Made by a program: the position numbers and the translations under genes. The notes under the pieces were generated by a model. The model was given only the letters and a program-made list of their open reading frames with translations. It searched no databases and was not told the DNA's origin. A stretch of DNA of 64,000 bases from Ferruginibacter sp. (GTDB lineage Bacteria > Bacteroidota > Bacteroidia > Chitinophagales > Chitinophagaceae): the NCBI GenBank assembly GCA_025350645.1, contig JANXXM010000145.1, positions 29,331-93,330 of the forward strand, in the 5' to 3' direction. Positions 1 through 9,356 of the stretch are shown piece by piece. Numbering within the stretch: position 1 is the stretch's first letter; the number at the start of each line of letters is the position of its first letter.

Positions 1-536
1 TTATTGAAAAACGCAACAATCTTCATCTTCACTTATGTGCATCTATTATTTCTCAGCAGTTAAATACCAGAGTTGCGGATGTTATTTACAGCAGATTTTT
101 ACAGCTCTTTAATAAAAAGATTCCCAGTACTAAAAGTATTTTGACAATAGAATTTGATAAATTGCGAAGCATCGGTTTATCTCATGCAAAAACAAATTAC
201 GTGCGTAATGTTTGTATATTTTTTATTGATAATAAACTTACGGATGCCAAACTGCATAAGATGAGCGATGCAGATTTACTTGATTTACTTACGCAGATAA
301 AAGGCGTTGGACGCTGGACGGTAGAAATGCTTTTAATGTTTACACTAGGGCGGGAAGATATTTTTGCCATTGATGACCTGGTGATACAACAAACGATGGC
401 AAAGGCTTATGGGCTGAACCTTACAGATAAAAAATTATTAAAGGAGCAGATGATAAAAGTATCTGATAAATGGAAACCGTACCGAACCTATGCCTGTAAA
501 TATTTGTGGGGCTGGCGGGATACCGAAGGAAAATAG
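1..536 (+). CDS. DNA-3-methyladenine glycosylase II (AlkA-like, HhH-GPD), 5' partial
   Basis: Base-excision repair glycosylase that removes alkylated purines. The reading frame is open from the window edge (codons begin at base 3), so the gene starts upstream of the window. About 177 residues are visible. Near the left edge SIISQQLNTRVADVI matches the first helices of the HhH-GPD fold. The helix-hairpin-helix is IKGVGRWTVEMLL, followed by FAIDDLVIQ, whose second Asp aligns with the catalytic Asp of AlkA. The C-terminal WKPYRTYACKYLW matches the AlkA-type ending. Identification rests on these motifs; the exact subfamily is inferred. The PaaG-like gene follows on the same strand 53 bases on. 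Confidence 0.88.
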   Translation, partial: IEKRNNLHLHLCASIISQQLNTRVADVIYSRFLQLFNKKIPSTKSILTIEFDKLRSIGLSHAKTNYVRNVCIFFIDNKLTDAKLHKMSDADLLDLLTQIKGVGRWTVEMLLMFTLGREDIFAIDDLVIQQTMAKAYGLNLTDKKLLKEQMIKVSDKWKPYRTYACKYLWGWRDTEGK

Positions 537-589
537 CGTATATTCTAAATTAAATTTTGCATACCAATATTCTACCAAATTATTTTAAC

Positions 590-1366
590 ATGAACTTTAT
601 CTTACAGGAAATAAAAAATAGTGTTTGTATTATTACCCTTAACAGGCCAGATAAATTTAATGCCTTTAACCGGGCCATGGCCATGGAATTGCAGCAGGTA
701 TTGGACGATTGCCATGCAAATGAAAATGTACGATGCATTTTAATTACAGGCAGTGGCAAGGCTTTTTGTGCCGGGCAGGATATTGCAGAACTTGTTGGTG
801 AAAATGCTATAGGCATTGACAAAATCTTATCGGAACATTACAACCCGATTGTTACCAGGATAAGGCAATTAAACAAACCGGTTATAGCAGCTGTAAACGG
901 GGTAGCGGCAGGAGCCGGCGCTAATATTGCATTGTGCTGCGATGTAGTACTGGCAGCTACTTCAGCTTCTTTTATACAGGCTTTTTCCAAGATTGGTTTA
1001 ATACCGGATAGTGGCGGTACCTACTTTTTGCCAAGACTTATTGGTTTTGCAAAAGCCAGTGCACTGATGATGACGGGAGATAAAATAAGTGCAGCAGAAG
1101 CAGAAAAAATAGGAATGATTTATAAAGTAATAGATGACGCTGCCTTTGCAGAACAAACCTTTTTATTAGCAGTTAATCTTGCACAAATGCCCACGCAAGG
1201 GCTGGCATTTACAAAGCAGGCTTTAAACAGCTCCTTGCACAATACCTGGCAGGCACAATTACAAGAAGAAGATACACTACAGCGCAAAGCAGCAGCCACT
1301 GCAGATTATGCAGAAGGTATACACTCTTTTTTAGAAAAAAGAAAGCCTTTGTTTTCGGGAAAATAA
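590..1366 (+). CDS. Enoyl-CoA hydratase/isomerase family protein, PaaG-like
   Basis: Crotonase-fold enzyme of 258 residues, close in length to PaaG (262), the ring-opening isomerase of phenylacetyl-CoA epoxide catabolism. The oxyanion-hole segments are GKAFCAGQDIAEL and GVAAGAGANIALCCD. IGLIPDSGGTYFLPR carries the Asp found at the PaaG active site rather than the Glu of classical hydratases. The ATG at 590 is preferred over an in-frame TTG at 557 because homology begins there (NFILQEIKNSV). No other phenylacetate genes adjoin it; the PaaK-like ligase at the other end of the window is too far away to link. A general beta-oxidation role is possible. Confidence 0.85.
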   Translation: MNFILQEIKNSVCIITLNRPDKFNAFNRAMAMELQQVLDDCHANENVRCILITGSGKAFCAGQDIAELVGENAIGIDKILSEHYNPIVTRIRQLNKPVIAAVNGVAAGAGANIALCCDVVLAATSASFIQAFSKIGLIPDSGGTYFLPRLIGFAKASALMMTGDKISAAEAEKIGMIYKVIDDAAFAEQTFLLAVNLAQMPTQGLAFTKQALNSSLHNTWQAQLQEEDTLQRKAAATADYAEGIHSFLEKRKPLFSGK

Positions 1367-1414
1367 AGTGATATAATTTTTGTAGAACTACATGGATTAA
1401 AAAAAATACACTAC

Positions 1415-2314
1415 TCAGTTTGTTTTAAAAAAAAGCTGAACCCTCGCATTAAGCAATATTTGCAAAGCTGTTTTACCTGCATTTATTGGTCTTGTATTTC
1501 CAAAGCTTTCTACAGCAATAATTCTTTTATTTGCAATATTTCTGGAAAGCAAATATCGTTTTACCATGGCTGCACGCTCTGCCGCAATGTCGTTGCAAAA
1601 AATATTAGTACCTTCTGTACGGTGGGCATGCCCTTCTATTTTAATAGTATACTCCGGATGATTTTTTAATATTGATACAGCACTATCCAGAGCACAATAC
1701 GTTTTATTTGCAAGCCAAGCTGCTTCGTTTTCAAATGGGATCATCATCGCATTAGTATCCGGGCAACCCGCATTTGCTGCATAACCAAACTCGCCTGCGC
1801 AGGCATCGGTGCTATCTGGTATACCATCTTCATCTCTATCATAAATAACGGGTGGTGGTGGCGGTGGATATCTTAAAATAAGTTCTGCTCGGCAGTTGCG
1901 GGAGTGGCCTTCTTTATCTACATCGCTGTTTACAGATCTTACAGAACTCATCCCTTTTACCAACAGCAGGCGTTTTTCGTTTATACCCCTGCCAAGTATA
2001 TAATCTCTCACAAATAAAGCCCTGTTAAGTGCAAGGTATTTTTGTATAGAATCGTTGCCTTCATCAAAATGAGTATAACCATATACAGATAAAGTTATAC
2101 CCTCATGCTTAAATAAAAAATTTACCACACTATCTATTACATCAAAAGTATGAGGCAAGTATAATGCAGATTGTTTATAATCGAAAGGAATAATAATGAT
2201 GCCAGTATCTGAATATGGTTTTTGGTATATTTTTTTTAAAGCGTGGGGTACTGCATACAATATTGCCTGGCTCAGTAAAAGGAAGCATATTAAGAAAGGA
2301 AATATTTTTTTCAT
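1415..2314 (-). CDS. Outer-membrane-associated protein with two OmpA-like domains and a TSP3 linker
   Basis: A 299-residue exported protein. It has a signal peptide (residues 1-20, KKIFPFLICFLLLSQ), a first OmpA-like domain (about 35-148), a run of six prolines, a calcium-binding thrombospondin-type-3 repeat (DRDEDGIPDSTDACAG) and a second OmpA-like domain (about 190-297, with NDIAAERAAMVKRYLLS). OmpA-like domains bind peptidoglycan, so this probably anchors or spaces the envelope. Both domains carry the RA..VR/K..L helix typical of the family. It converges with the PaaG-like gene; no clear terminator lies between. The tandem arrangement without a beta-barrel means it is not a classical OmpA porin. 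Confidence 0.78.
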   Translation of the reverse strand: MKKIFPFLICFLLLSQAILYAVPHALKKIYQKPYSDTGIIIIPFDYKQSALYLPHTFDVIDSVVNFLFKHEGITLSVYGYTHFDEGNDSIQKYLALNRALFVRDYILGRGINEKRLLLVKGMSSVRSVNSDVDKEGHSRNCRAELILRYPPPPPPVIYDRDEDGIPDSTDACAGEFGYAANAGCPDTNAMMIPFENEAAWLANKTYCALDSAVSILKNHPEYTIKIEGHAHRTEGTNIFCNDIAAERAAMVKRYLLSRNIANKRIIAVESFGNTRPINAGKTALQILLNARVQLFFKTN

Positions 2315-2431
2315 GAAGCACCAATATTGAATAATGTATAGATGCGGCTCTACAATAATGATACCGATAGAATAATATAATACAGATGTATTGTTATTTA
2401 TAATGCAATTTTAGTTTAAGGTTATTATACA

Positions 2432-3355
2432 TCAGAACAATGCACCTAAAAAACCACCCAGCTCCATCATCCATGCAATACCAAGATGAACAATAACCCC
2501 ACCCCACACACTGCCTGTATTATAACTTACAATACCCAATAACAACCCTCCCCAAAAACTACTCACCGCTTCGCCCATTGGCTTGCCTAAATGTATGGTA
2601 CAATAAAAACAAGCCACAGGTATAATACTGTGTGGCCCGCATGTTTTTACTAGAGATAAAATTAAAAAGCCACGAAAGAAAAATTCAATACTCAAAAAAT
2701 CAAATCCATAGCAAAGTTCATGTAATACGTATCGCCATTTTTCGTTTGCAAAAGAGAGCGAATATAAAAACTTTACTTTGGGGTAAGTATGCAAAAAATC
2801 TTTTTGGGTACTGGCAAGGGCAATAAGTGGTACCATAAGTAACAGCATTATAAAATACGGCTTTGCATTGCCCAGTGCATTTATGCCATAAAATGGCTGG
2901 TTGCCTTTATCTTTTATAAACCATATAATAAATACTGGTATCATCAATACTACTACCCGCACTATCCAGCTTATGCAGCGGAGCCAGTATTTTAGCTCAT
3001 CGCCAGTCCATATTTTTTTTAGAAGAATATCCTGGAAATTAAAATTTACTCTAAATGAAAAAAATGCCGGAGCTAGTAAAACAATTATCCAAAACCATTT
3101 ATTTTGAAAATAACTACAGTCTTTTAAAAAAAATAACTGTAAAAAAAATGCTGTAAAAAACGGGATAAAATACATCAGGTAATATCCTGCAAAGTGGCTG
3201 AGTTTTGATTTTCCGCCGCCAGCAAAGTTCTTCTCCAGCCCATGCCAGTAGTTTAAGTAAATTACTATACCAAGCAATAATAAAATCAATAAAAAATAAT
3301 AGCTGTTAAAATCCTTAACGTAAAATGATTTTATATATTTAAAAACAGATGACAA
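2432..3355 (-). CDS. CPBP-family intramembrane glutamic endopeptidase-like protein
   Basis: A polytopic membrane protein of 307 residues with about eight hydrophobic segments. The C-terminal half has the CPBP (Abi) signature: SIEFFFRGFL, a conserved His in CTIHLGKP and another in VIVHLGIAW. The usual EExxxR motif is reduced to a single Glu (IEFFFR), though the Arg and both His positions are kept. Some family members process prenylated substrates or confer bacteriocin immunity; nothing nearby points to a specific substrate. It is followed by 276 bases without a recognisable gene before the end of obg. Confidence 0.72.
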   Translation of the reverse strand: MSSVFKYIKSFYVKDFNSYYFLLILLLLGIVIYLNYWHGLEKNFAGGGKSKLSHFAGYYLMYFIPFFTAFFLQLFFLKDCSYFQNKWFWIIVLLAPAFFSFRVNFNFQDILLKKIWTGDELKYWLRCISWIVRVVVLMIPVFIIWFIKDKGNQPFYGINALGNAKPYFIMLLLMVPLIALASTQKDFLHTYPKVKFLYSLSFANEKWRYVLHELCYGFDFLSIEFFFRGFLILSLVKTCGPHSIIPVACFYCTIHLGKPMGEAVSSFWGGLLLGIVSYNTGSVWGGVIVHLGIAWMMELGGFLGALF

Positions 3356-3631
3356 AATACTTTTTCTTTAAAGATACTAACTGTTTTTTAAGATGGATAT
3401 TTATACAAACTTTAAAAATCTAATCATATTTTTTAAAATTTTTATTTATGCAGATGTTGAATAAAAATGAAAGAACTCTCAGCCTGCAAAAAAATAGATT
3501 ATTGAAAGAATATAGCACGAAGAATTAAAATACTTTTAGAAACAACTGTATTTATAGGCATACAAATAAACCGTGCAACACAGTACCAGCTTAAGGTTGA
3601 ATAAAAAGGCTCATAAAAAATTTAAATAAAT

Positions 3632-4633
3632 TTATTTTGACGGCGCATTTAAACTATGCCATAACATATCTTTTAAGTCCTGCAGGTTACTACCCGTTAC
3701 AGATGATATAAATAGTGAAGGAATATTATTAGGCAACTCTTTTTTAATAGCTTCTTTTAATTCATCATCCAGCATATCAGATTTGCTGATGGCGATTACA
3801 AAATCTTTTTGTAACATTTCAGGATTATATTCTTCCAGTTCGTTACGCAAAATTTCATATTCTTTTTTATGATCTGCACTATCTGCAGGTATTAAAAAAA
3901 GCAGGATAGAATTGCGTTCAATATGGCGCAAAAAACGATGGCCAAGTCCTTTCCCTTCTGCTGCACCTTCTATTATACCTGGCAAATCTGCAATACAAAA
4001 ACTTTTTCCATCCCGATACTCTACCATGCCCAGTTGCGGTACCAGTGTGGTAAATGCATAGTCTGCAATTTTTGGCTTTGCAGCCGTTATTCGGGATAAT
4101 AATGTAGATTTTCCGGCATTGGGAAATCCCACCAAACCCACGTCTGCAAGCACTTTCAGCTCCAGTGTTTTTACGCCTTCTTCGCCGGGTTCGCCGGGTT
4201 GTGCATACTCTGGTGCCTGGTTGGTAGAGTTTTTAAAATTACTGTTGCCCAATCCGCCACGGCCGCCTTTCATTAAAATTATTTCCTGCCCGTCTTCTAA
4301 AATTTCCATTAATATCTCTCCCGTTTCAGGATTTTTTGCTATTGTTCCCAGCGGTACTTCTATAATAATATCTTTCCCGCTTTTGCCAGACGATTGGCTG
4401 CCACTGCCATTTGCCCCATCTTCTGCCAGTACATTTTTAAAATACCGCAGGTGCAGCAATGTCCATAATTGCGTATTTCCTTTTAAAATAATATGCGCAC
4501 CTCTGCCGCCATCGCCACCATCGGGGCCGCCCATGGCAGTAAGTTTATTGCGCAAAAAATGCTTACTGCCCTCCCCGCCATGACCGCTCCTGCAAAAAAT
4601 GTTTATCTGGTCTACAAAGTTTGATCTTTCCAT
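3632..4633 (-). CDS. obgE: GTPase Obg/CgtA
   Basis: Essential ribosome-associated GTPase acting in 50S maturation and the stringent response. The 333-residue product starts [17 protein letters not shown]. The glycine-rich Obg fold covers residues 1-158 (for example [14 protein letters not shown]). The G domain has G1 GFPNAGKS, G3 [16 protein letters not shown] and a G4 reading ISKSD instead of NKxD. The open frame continues 94 codons upstream through hydrophobic non-homologous sequence, so the start was set at 4633, where the Obg domain begins. A DUF6970 lipoprotein gene starts divergently 55 bases away. Confidence 0.95.
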   Translation of the reverse strand: MERSNFVDQINIFCRSGHGGEGSKHFLRNKLTAMGGPDGGDGGRGAHIILKGNTQLWTLLHLRYFKNVLAEDGANGSGSQSSGKSGKDIIIEVPLGTIAKNPETGEILMEILEDGQEIILMKGGRGGLGNSNFKNSTNQAPEYAQPGEPGEEGVKTLELKVLADVGLVGFPNAGKSTLLSRITAAKPKIADYAFTTLVPQLGMVEYRDGKSFCIADLPGIIEGAAEGKGLGHRFLRHIERNSILLFLIPADSADHKKEYEILRNELEEYNPEMLQKDFVIAISKSDMLDDELKEAIKKELPNNIPSLFISSVTGSNLQDLKDMLWHSLNAPSK

Positions 4634-4663
4634 TTGCTGTAAAGGTGAGTAAAAATTTATGAT

Positions 4664-4671
4664 TAAATTTG
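4664..4671 (+). promoter_or_regulatory. Bacteroidota -7 promoter element
   Basis: TAAATTTG is an exact match to TAnnTTTG. It lies 17 bases before the ATG at 4689 and supports that start rather than an in-frame ATG at 4659. No TTTG was found at the standard -33 spacing. Confidence 0.45.
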
Positions 4672-4688
4672 GAAACAAAAGAAAACCT

Positions 4689-5117
4689 ATGAAGATACTT
4701 ATCTTAATACTCGCTTGTAGTTTTATTAACTGCAAACAAACACAACACTCTACGGCACCAAACAGCGAAAAAATAAATATTGAAATTATTAAGGATAGTT
4801 CTGTAAAAAAAGAACAGTTAAATAATGAGTCAATTGTAGATTCTTTACCTGATTGTATTAAAAACCTCATTAGCTCATTTAAAAAAGAAGAGGTAACTAA
4901 CCCTGCTCGTAGCATATACTCTTACATATACAAAGGCAAAAAAGTTTATTATACTAGTGGCCCATGCTGCGATAATTTCAGCGATTTGTATAATGAAAAC
5001 TGCAAACTTATTGGTCATCCGAATGGAGGATTTACGGGAAGAGGCGATGGTAAATTTCCTGATTTTAAAAAGATGATTACAAATGAAAAATTAATATGGA
5101 AAGATAAAAGAAAATAA
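4689..5117 (+). CDS. DUF6970-type lipoprotein
   Basis: A small exported protein of 142 residues. It has a lipoprotein signal ([14 protein letters not shown], with two possible lipidated cysteines), a low-complexity spacer, and a C-terminal domain with paired cysteines ([15 protein letters not shown]) and a glycine-rich end ([18 protein letters not shown]). This pattern matches small Bacteroidota lipoproteins I associate with DUF6970; their function is unknown. The ATG at 4689 is chosen because the signal peptide starts there and a -7 promoter element lies just upstream. It is divergent from obg. Confidence 0.62.
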   Translation: MKILILILACSFINCKQTQHSTAPNSEKINIEIIKDSSVKKEQLNNESIVDSLPDCIKNLISSFKKEEVTNPARSIYSYIYKGKKVYYTSGPCCDNFSDLYNENCKLIGHPNGGFTGRGDGKFPDFKKMITNEKLIWKDKRK

Positions 5118-5208
5118 TTTTTGAAAGTTTTTTAAACTTAATTCAAAAGACTAGGTCTATCATTACAGAAGCAATTTTAAAAAAATTTAAAAAATAAAAC
5201 CAATTAAA

Positions 5209-5544
5209 ATGAAAACAAAAATTATTATTGCATTAGTTATTTTTAGTGCCTCACTTTCCGCATCTGCACAAACTACTGCACCCACTAATGCTGCATCTAC
5301 AGCAAAGATAAGTACGATTAAAAATGACCGTACCAGAATAAAGCAAGGAGTAAAAAGCGGCGAACTTACAAAAAGAGAAACAGCGAAACTGAAAGCAGAA
5401 ACAGCCCGTGTAGCAATGGAAAGAAAAGATTATAAACAAGATGGTGTAATAAGTCCATTGGAGCGTAAAGATCTTCGTAAAGATAAAAAACAACTGAGCA
5501 GAAATATCTATCGCCAAAAACATGATAGACAGGAAAGGCACTAG
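5209..5544 (+). CDS. Small exported basic protein with EF-hand-like loop
   Basis: A product of 111 residues. It has a Sec signal peptide (KTKIIIALVIFSASLSASAQ) followed by a Lys/Arg-rich helical region. Residues 74-85 (DYKQDGVISPLE) resemble an EF-hand calcium loop, except that position 3 is Lys. The protein is probably periplasmic and its function is unknown. It converges with another small exported protein across a bidirectional terminator. An open frame lies on the opposite strand, but the signal peptide favours this one. Confidence 0.6.
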   Translation: MKTKIIIALVIFSASLSASAQTTAPTNAASTAKISTIKNDRTRIKQGVKSGELTKRETAKLKAETARVAMERKDYKQDGVISPLERKDLRKDKKQLSRNIYRQKHDRQERH

Positions 5545-5577
5545 TAAAACAATAATATGTTAGTTTGGTTAAATATA

Positions 5578-5607
5578 AAAAAGCGGAGTGTATTATCTCC
5601 GCTTTTT
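5578..5607. terminator. Bidirectional intrinsic terminator
   Basis: A perfect 11-bp inverted repeat (AAAAAGCGGAG / CTCCGCTTTTT) with an 8-base loop. It has A and T tails on both sides and sits between two convergent small genes (ends at 5544 and 5627). Confidence 0.85.
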
Positions 5608-5626
5608 GTATTTGCCTGTTTCGCTC

Positions 5627-5860
5627 TTAGTCTTTTTTTATTTTCACTTCGCCTGTTTGCGTATTTACTTTTTTTACTATTTTATGACCATTTCTTTTGG
5701 TTTTAATTTTGTAGCCGTTATGCCTTTTGTGTTTGCTAAAAACATTGTGTACCTTTTGTGTGGGTGAGCTTGTTTTCTTTATTTCAGTTTCCGTTTTTTG
5801 TGCAGCTCCACTATAACCTATTGTAAGCATAAGTGCTACAACCATCATTATTTGTTTCAT
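5627..5860 (-). CDS. Small exported lysine-rich protein
   Basis: A 77-residue protein with a signal peptide (KQIMMVVALMLTIGYSGAAQ) and a mature part of about 55 residues that is strongly basic (KHKRHNGYKIKTKRNGHK). No family was recognised. It converges on the shared terminator at 5578-5607 with the other small exported basic protein, and the two may have related envelope roles. That is inference only. Confidence 0.5.
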   Translation of the reverse strand: MKQIMMVVALMLTIGYSGAAQKTETEIKKTSSPTQKVHNVFSKHKRHNGYKIKTKRNGHKIVKKVNTQTGEVKIKKD

Positions 5861-5928
5861 AAAAAAAATTTAATTAATTTTTTTATTGCAAACGCTGTGC
5901 CTTCACAAATTTCCCCAAACGGGGAAAA

Positions 5929-7185
5929 TCATTTGTTAAAAAGTATTTTTAGATAAAATAAAGGATTGGTAAATTTTTTTCTAATATCTACGTTTTCAAA
6001 CATGCAACTTATTGTTTCCCGAAGTTCTTTGCTTTTGCTTGCCTTTCCAATTACAAAATTAAACAGTCTTGGTTTGCTGCTTAATATCTGCAGGTAATGG
6101 CTCAGTTTTAATTCTGCCCATAATTTTTTATATAGTGCGGCATCATATTCTTTTAAAAATGATGCAGAAAAATCATTGGCAGCTATCGCTTTTTTAATTT
6201 GCCGTGAGGCTACAAGCCCTGCTACCATTGCATTTCCAATTCCTTCGCCGGTAAATGGGTCTATCAATGAACCTGCATCTCCCACTAGTAAAAAACGATC
6301 ACCGCTAAGGCTCCTTTTTTTTGATCCCAATGGTAATCCCCATCCTTCAATTTTACCCTGTAATTTTGCACCGGTAAAACGTTCTTTTAATACAGGATGT
6401 TTTTCCATTGCATCCAGCATTAGTTGTTTTAAATTTATTTTATTTGCAGCCACTTTGCTGCTCAGCATGCCGAGGCCCACATTAGCTGCGCCATTAGGTA
6501 AAGGAAAAATCCAAAAATAACCTGGCTGTACTTCTTTTAAAAAATGTAATTCTATAAAGTTTTCCTTGTGCATCCCTGTTACATTTTCGTAGTATGCACG
6601 TATGCCGGCAGCATAATGTTTTGGCTCCACAGCATGTTTTGCAAGTTGTTTTGCCACTGTGCTTCCTCTTCCTTCTGCACCTATAATCATTTTTGTAAAA
6701 ATTTTTTTTTCTACACTATCCATTTGTACGGTTACCAATAATCCACCTGTTACGGCCTCTATTTTTTGCAATAAAGTATTTGTAAAAAACCGTGCAAAAC
6801 TGGTATCTATTAAATTTACGAGGCTATTATCAAAATCTATTCTTTTGCTTACAAAGCCTACAGGATCGGCTTCATCTTTTTTTTGTAGCTGAAAAGGTAC
6901 ATCCAAACAGGTAGTATCGGGTGCTATAAATTGTATGCCACTACTCAAAATAGCTTTGCTTTTATCATTCAAAAAATGTTTTTTCCACTCTGTTGTTATT
7001 CTTTTTAGCATATATACTGTTTTTCCACTTAGCGCATCACCGCATATTTTATCTCTGGGAAAAACTGTTTTGTCAATAATAATATGCTTAATATTTTCTT
7101 TTGCTAAAAAAATAGAAGTGGTAGCGCCAGCAGGGCCTGCACCAGCAATAAGCACATCTGTAATGTAATCGTATGAAGTTGCCAA
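5929..7185 (-). CDS. FAD-dependent oxidoreductase, geranylgeranyl reductase family
   Basis: A flavoprotein of 418 residues with an N-terminal Rossmann dinucleotide motif (VLIAGAGPAGATTSIFLA), the family motif PRDKICGDALSGK, GAEGRGSTVAKQLA in the middle, and the second FAD motif GDAGSLIDPFTGEGIGNAM near residue 300. Family members reduce isoprenoid chains, for example on menaquinone or lipids, but substrate cannot be read from sequence. It lies 39 bases downstream of xseB on the same strand and may be co-transcribed with it. The gene is complete. Confidence 0.85.
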   Translation of the reverse strand: MATSYDYITDVLIAGAGPAGATTSIFLAKENIKHIIIDKTVFPRDKICGDALSGKTVYMLKRITTEWKKHFLNDKSKAILSSGIQFIAPDTTCLDVPFQLQKKDEADPVGFVSKRIDFDNSLVNLIDTSFARFFTNTLLQKIEAVTGGLLVTVQMDSVEKKIFTKMIIGAEGRGSTVAKQLAKHAVEPKHYAAGIRAYYENVTGMHKENFIELHFLKEVQPGYFWIFPLPNGAANVGLGMLSSKVAANKINLKQLMLDAMEKHPVLKERFTGAKLQGKIEGWGLPLGSKKRSLSGDRFLLVGDAGSLIDPFTGEGIGNAMVAGLVASRQIKKAIAANDFSASFLKEYDAALYKKLWAELKLSHYLQILSSKPRLFNFVIGKASKSKELRETISCMFENVDIRKKFTNPLFYLKILFNK

Positions 7186-7224
7186 GTAAGTTTTTTTACA
7201 GGTAAATGGTTATTTAAAATTATT

Positions 7225-7407
7225 TTACTTTTTTATTTCTGACACTTCATTTTCTATCGCTCTTAACTTTATTTCACAAAAAGATATCAATTCTTCAGCC
7301 TGCTTCACTTTATCTGCCAGCGTATCTATCATTATGTCATCTTCTATTTCATTTACCAATTTGGCTAAAGCTGTAAAGGCATTATCAAATGTTTGTACTG
7401 TTTTCAT
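7225..7407 (-). CDS. xseB: Exodeoxyribonuclease VII small subunit
   Basis: A 60-residue helical hairpin protein matching XseB in size and pattern (FDNAFTALAKLVNEIED at the N-terminus and an amphipathic second helix). It multimerises on XseA to form exonuclease VII, which degrades single-stranded DNA. Its start overlaps the end of xseA by 23 bases, indicating translational coupling. Confidence 0.9.
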   Translation of the reverse strand: MKTVQTFDNAFTALAKLVNEIEDDIMIDTLADKVKQAEELISFCEIKLRAIENEVSEIKK

Positions 7408-8542
7408 TTTTCATTTTTTTGATTACTGCTGCTTCTATTTTCTGGTCTTTTAAAATAATGGCTAGTTTACTTTGCAATACAATAAGCGTAGGGTCTGTTA
7501 TAATTTTATTATCACTCATAATTATTGCAAATCCCTTTTTTAAAATAGTATCGGGATGAAGATTTTTTATGCGTTGACTGTAATTTACCAATTCATATTT
7601 TGCAATATTTATTACATCATTTACACGCCTGTAAAACCGGTCTTTCAGTATTTGCACATCACTTTCAAAACTCATATTGTTATCAATAATAAATGTAGCT
7701 ACTTCTGTAGGTGTACGCAATTGCCTTGCAATAAGATCTGTAATACTTGTATTTCTATCGTGACCTATACCCGTTAAAATAGGTATAGGAAAAGTAGCCA
7801 CATTTTTTGCAAGTTCGTAATCGTTAAAAGACTTAAAGTCAATATCAGACCCGCCACCACGGCATATTACCACCACATCAAATATTTGCTTGCTTTGCAT
7901 AATTAATTGCAGTTGCTGCAAAATAAATTCGCTTGCTTTATCGCCTTGTATAGTAGTAAGAAAAGAGGTTACCGCAAATGCATACTCATATTTATTGTTG
8001 TTCATTACAGTATTAAAATCCCTTTGCCCATCCGAGCCAGGTGCTGTTATTAAAGCAATTTTTTGAATGACCATTGGCAATACAATACGCTTGTTTAAAG
8101 TAGAAAAAGTTTCATCGTATAAAAGCTGAATGGTACTGTTTTCATTTACAAGCCTTTCTAAAACACGTTTTCGCTCCAGTTCCAGTTTGCCCACAGCATA
8201 CGCATAATCAATGCTCAGCACTTCTACATCTATCCCATATCTTTTATGAAAACGCACCCGCACGCCGCAGGTAATTTCTATGCCACTTATAAATTTTTGC
8301 TGGGTTTCTTTTTCAAAGTTTTCTATGTGATAATAAGTATTACTCCAAAAAACTCCTTTCATCTCCGTAGTAATAAGGTTGCCATCTTTTTCTATAAATT
8401 TTAAGAAGCACCACTTTTTATCCGGTTGCTTTTTTACATCTGTAATTTCTGCCCGTATTAAAAAAGTACGCCCCGAAAACCTATTGTATAATGTAGCGTC
8501 TATTTCATTTACCAGTTCAGAAAGTTTTTGCACCTCTTGCAT
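7385..8542 (-). CDS. xseA: Exodeoxyribonuclease VII large subunit
   Basis: Catalytic subunit of exonuclease VII, 385 residues (E. coli 456, so the C-terminal coiled region is shorter). It has an N-terminal OB fold (residues about 20-115) and a nuclease core with VVICRGGGSDIDFKSFNDYELA and GIGHDRNTSITDLIA followed by RTPTEVA. The start is the ATG whose product begins MQEVQKLSELV. It is divergent from trmB and overlaps xseB at its 3' end. Confidence 0.93.
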   Translation of the reverse strand: MQEVQKLSELVNEIDATLYNRFSGRTFLIRAEITDVKKQPDKKWCFLKFIEKDGNLITTEMKGVFWSNTYYHIENFEKETQQKFISGIEITCGVRVRFHKRYGIDVEVLSIDYAYAVGKLELERKRVLERLVNENSTIQLLYDETFSTLNKRIVLPMVIQKIALITAPGSDGQRDFNTVMNNNKYEYAFAVTSFLTTIQGDKASEFILQQLQLIMQSKQIFDVVVICRGGGSDIDFKSFNDYELAKNVATFPIPILTGIGHDRNTSITDLIARQLRTPTEVATFIIDNNMSFESDVQILKDRFYRRVNDVINIAKYELVNYSQRIKNLHPDTILKKGFAIIMSDNKIITDPTLIVLQSKLAIILKDQKIEAAVIKKMKNENSTNI

Positions 8543-8632
8543 CCACTAAAGTTACATAGATGATGCTGTTTACCGCATAACAAATTAATGTATTTCAAGT
8601 TGTATTTAAACCTGCAGATGAAATTACTTTTT

Positions 8633-8640
8633 TAACTTTG
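8633..8640 (+). promoter_or_regulatory. -7 promoter element abutting trmB
   Basis: TAACTTTG exactly matches TAnnTTTG and ends 5 bases before the trmB ATG, so the expected transcript would start at or next to the initiation codon. No -33 TTTG at standard spacing was found. Confidence 0.45.
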
Positions 8641-8645
8641 CTGCA

Positions 8646-9356
8646 ATGGCCCAAAAAAAATTACTGCGTTTTGCGCAAATAAAAGATTTTAATAATGTAC
8701 ACGAATATCCTGCAGGTATGCAAGGAGAATGGCGTACTTATTTTAAAAATAATAATCCTGTTATATTAGAACTGGCCTGTGGGCGTGGAGAATATACCGT
8801 AGGACTTGCTACGCTTTATCCTAATAAAAATTTTATAGGAGTAGATATAAAGGGAAACAGGATGTATATAGGTGCTAAAAAAGCACTGGATAATAAATTA
8901 ACCAATGCCGCTTTTCTTCGCACACAAATAGAAAAAATAACAGATTATTTTTCCCCAGGTGAAGTAGATGAAATATGGATTACCTTCCCCGACCCGCAGC
9001 TGCGTATTTCCAAAGCAAAAAAAAGATTAACCCATCCCCGTTTTTTACGTTTATACCAGCAGGTTTTAAAAAGCGATGGCATAATTCATTTAAAAACCGA
9101 TTCCCCAGACTTGTATGATTTTACAAAACTGGTAGCAGCGAAGTACGATTTACAAATAATAAAAGACGATGCAAACATTTATACAGATAAAATCATTACA
9201 CCAGAACTCAATATAAAAACCCATTACGAAAGCCTAGATATTGCACAAAGCAATACCATACATTATCTTCAATTTATATTACCTGTAAAAATAAAAAATG
9301 AAGATGATGCACTACAACAATTATTACAAAAAAATATTGAAGCAGACTTGGCATGA
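8646..9356 (+). CDS. trmB: tRNA (guanine-N7-)-methyltransferase
   Basis: Makes m7G46 in the variable loop of tRNA using S-adenosylmethionine. It has 236 residues. Motifs are ELACGRGEYTVGLA (SAM binding), GVDIKGNRMYIGAKKAL, and the TrmB signature IWITFPDPQLRISKAKKRL with THPRFL after it. It heads a plus-strand run of four genes. The stop overlaps the next start (ATGA), a sign of coupling. Confidence 0.95.
   Translation: MAQKKLLRFAQIKDFNNVHEYPAGMQGEWRTYFKNNNPVILELACGRGEYTVGLATLYPNKNFIGVDIKGNRMYIGAKKALDNKLTNAAFLRTQIEKITDYFSPGEVDEIWITFPDPQLRISKAKKRLTHPRFLRLYQQVLKSDGIIHLKTDSPDLYDFTKLVAAKYDLQIIKDDANIYTDKIITPELNIKTHYESLDIAQSNTIHYLQFILPVKIKNEDDALQQLLQKNIEADLA

Noticed and set aside
1372..1396. Terminator between the PaaG-like and OmpA-like genes
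   Set aside because: Only a 4-bp stem (TGTA/TACA) could be formed; too weak to call.
4119..4583. 154-residue plus-strand frame opposite obg
   Set aside because: Pro/Ser-rich translation of the antisense of the glycine-rich Obg fold; a compositional shadow.
4634..4915. 94-residue N-terminal extension of Obg
   Set aside because: The extension is antisense to the DUF6970 lipoprotein gene and is non-homologous; Obg homology starts exactly at the ATG at 4633.
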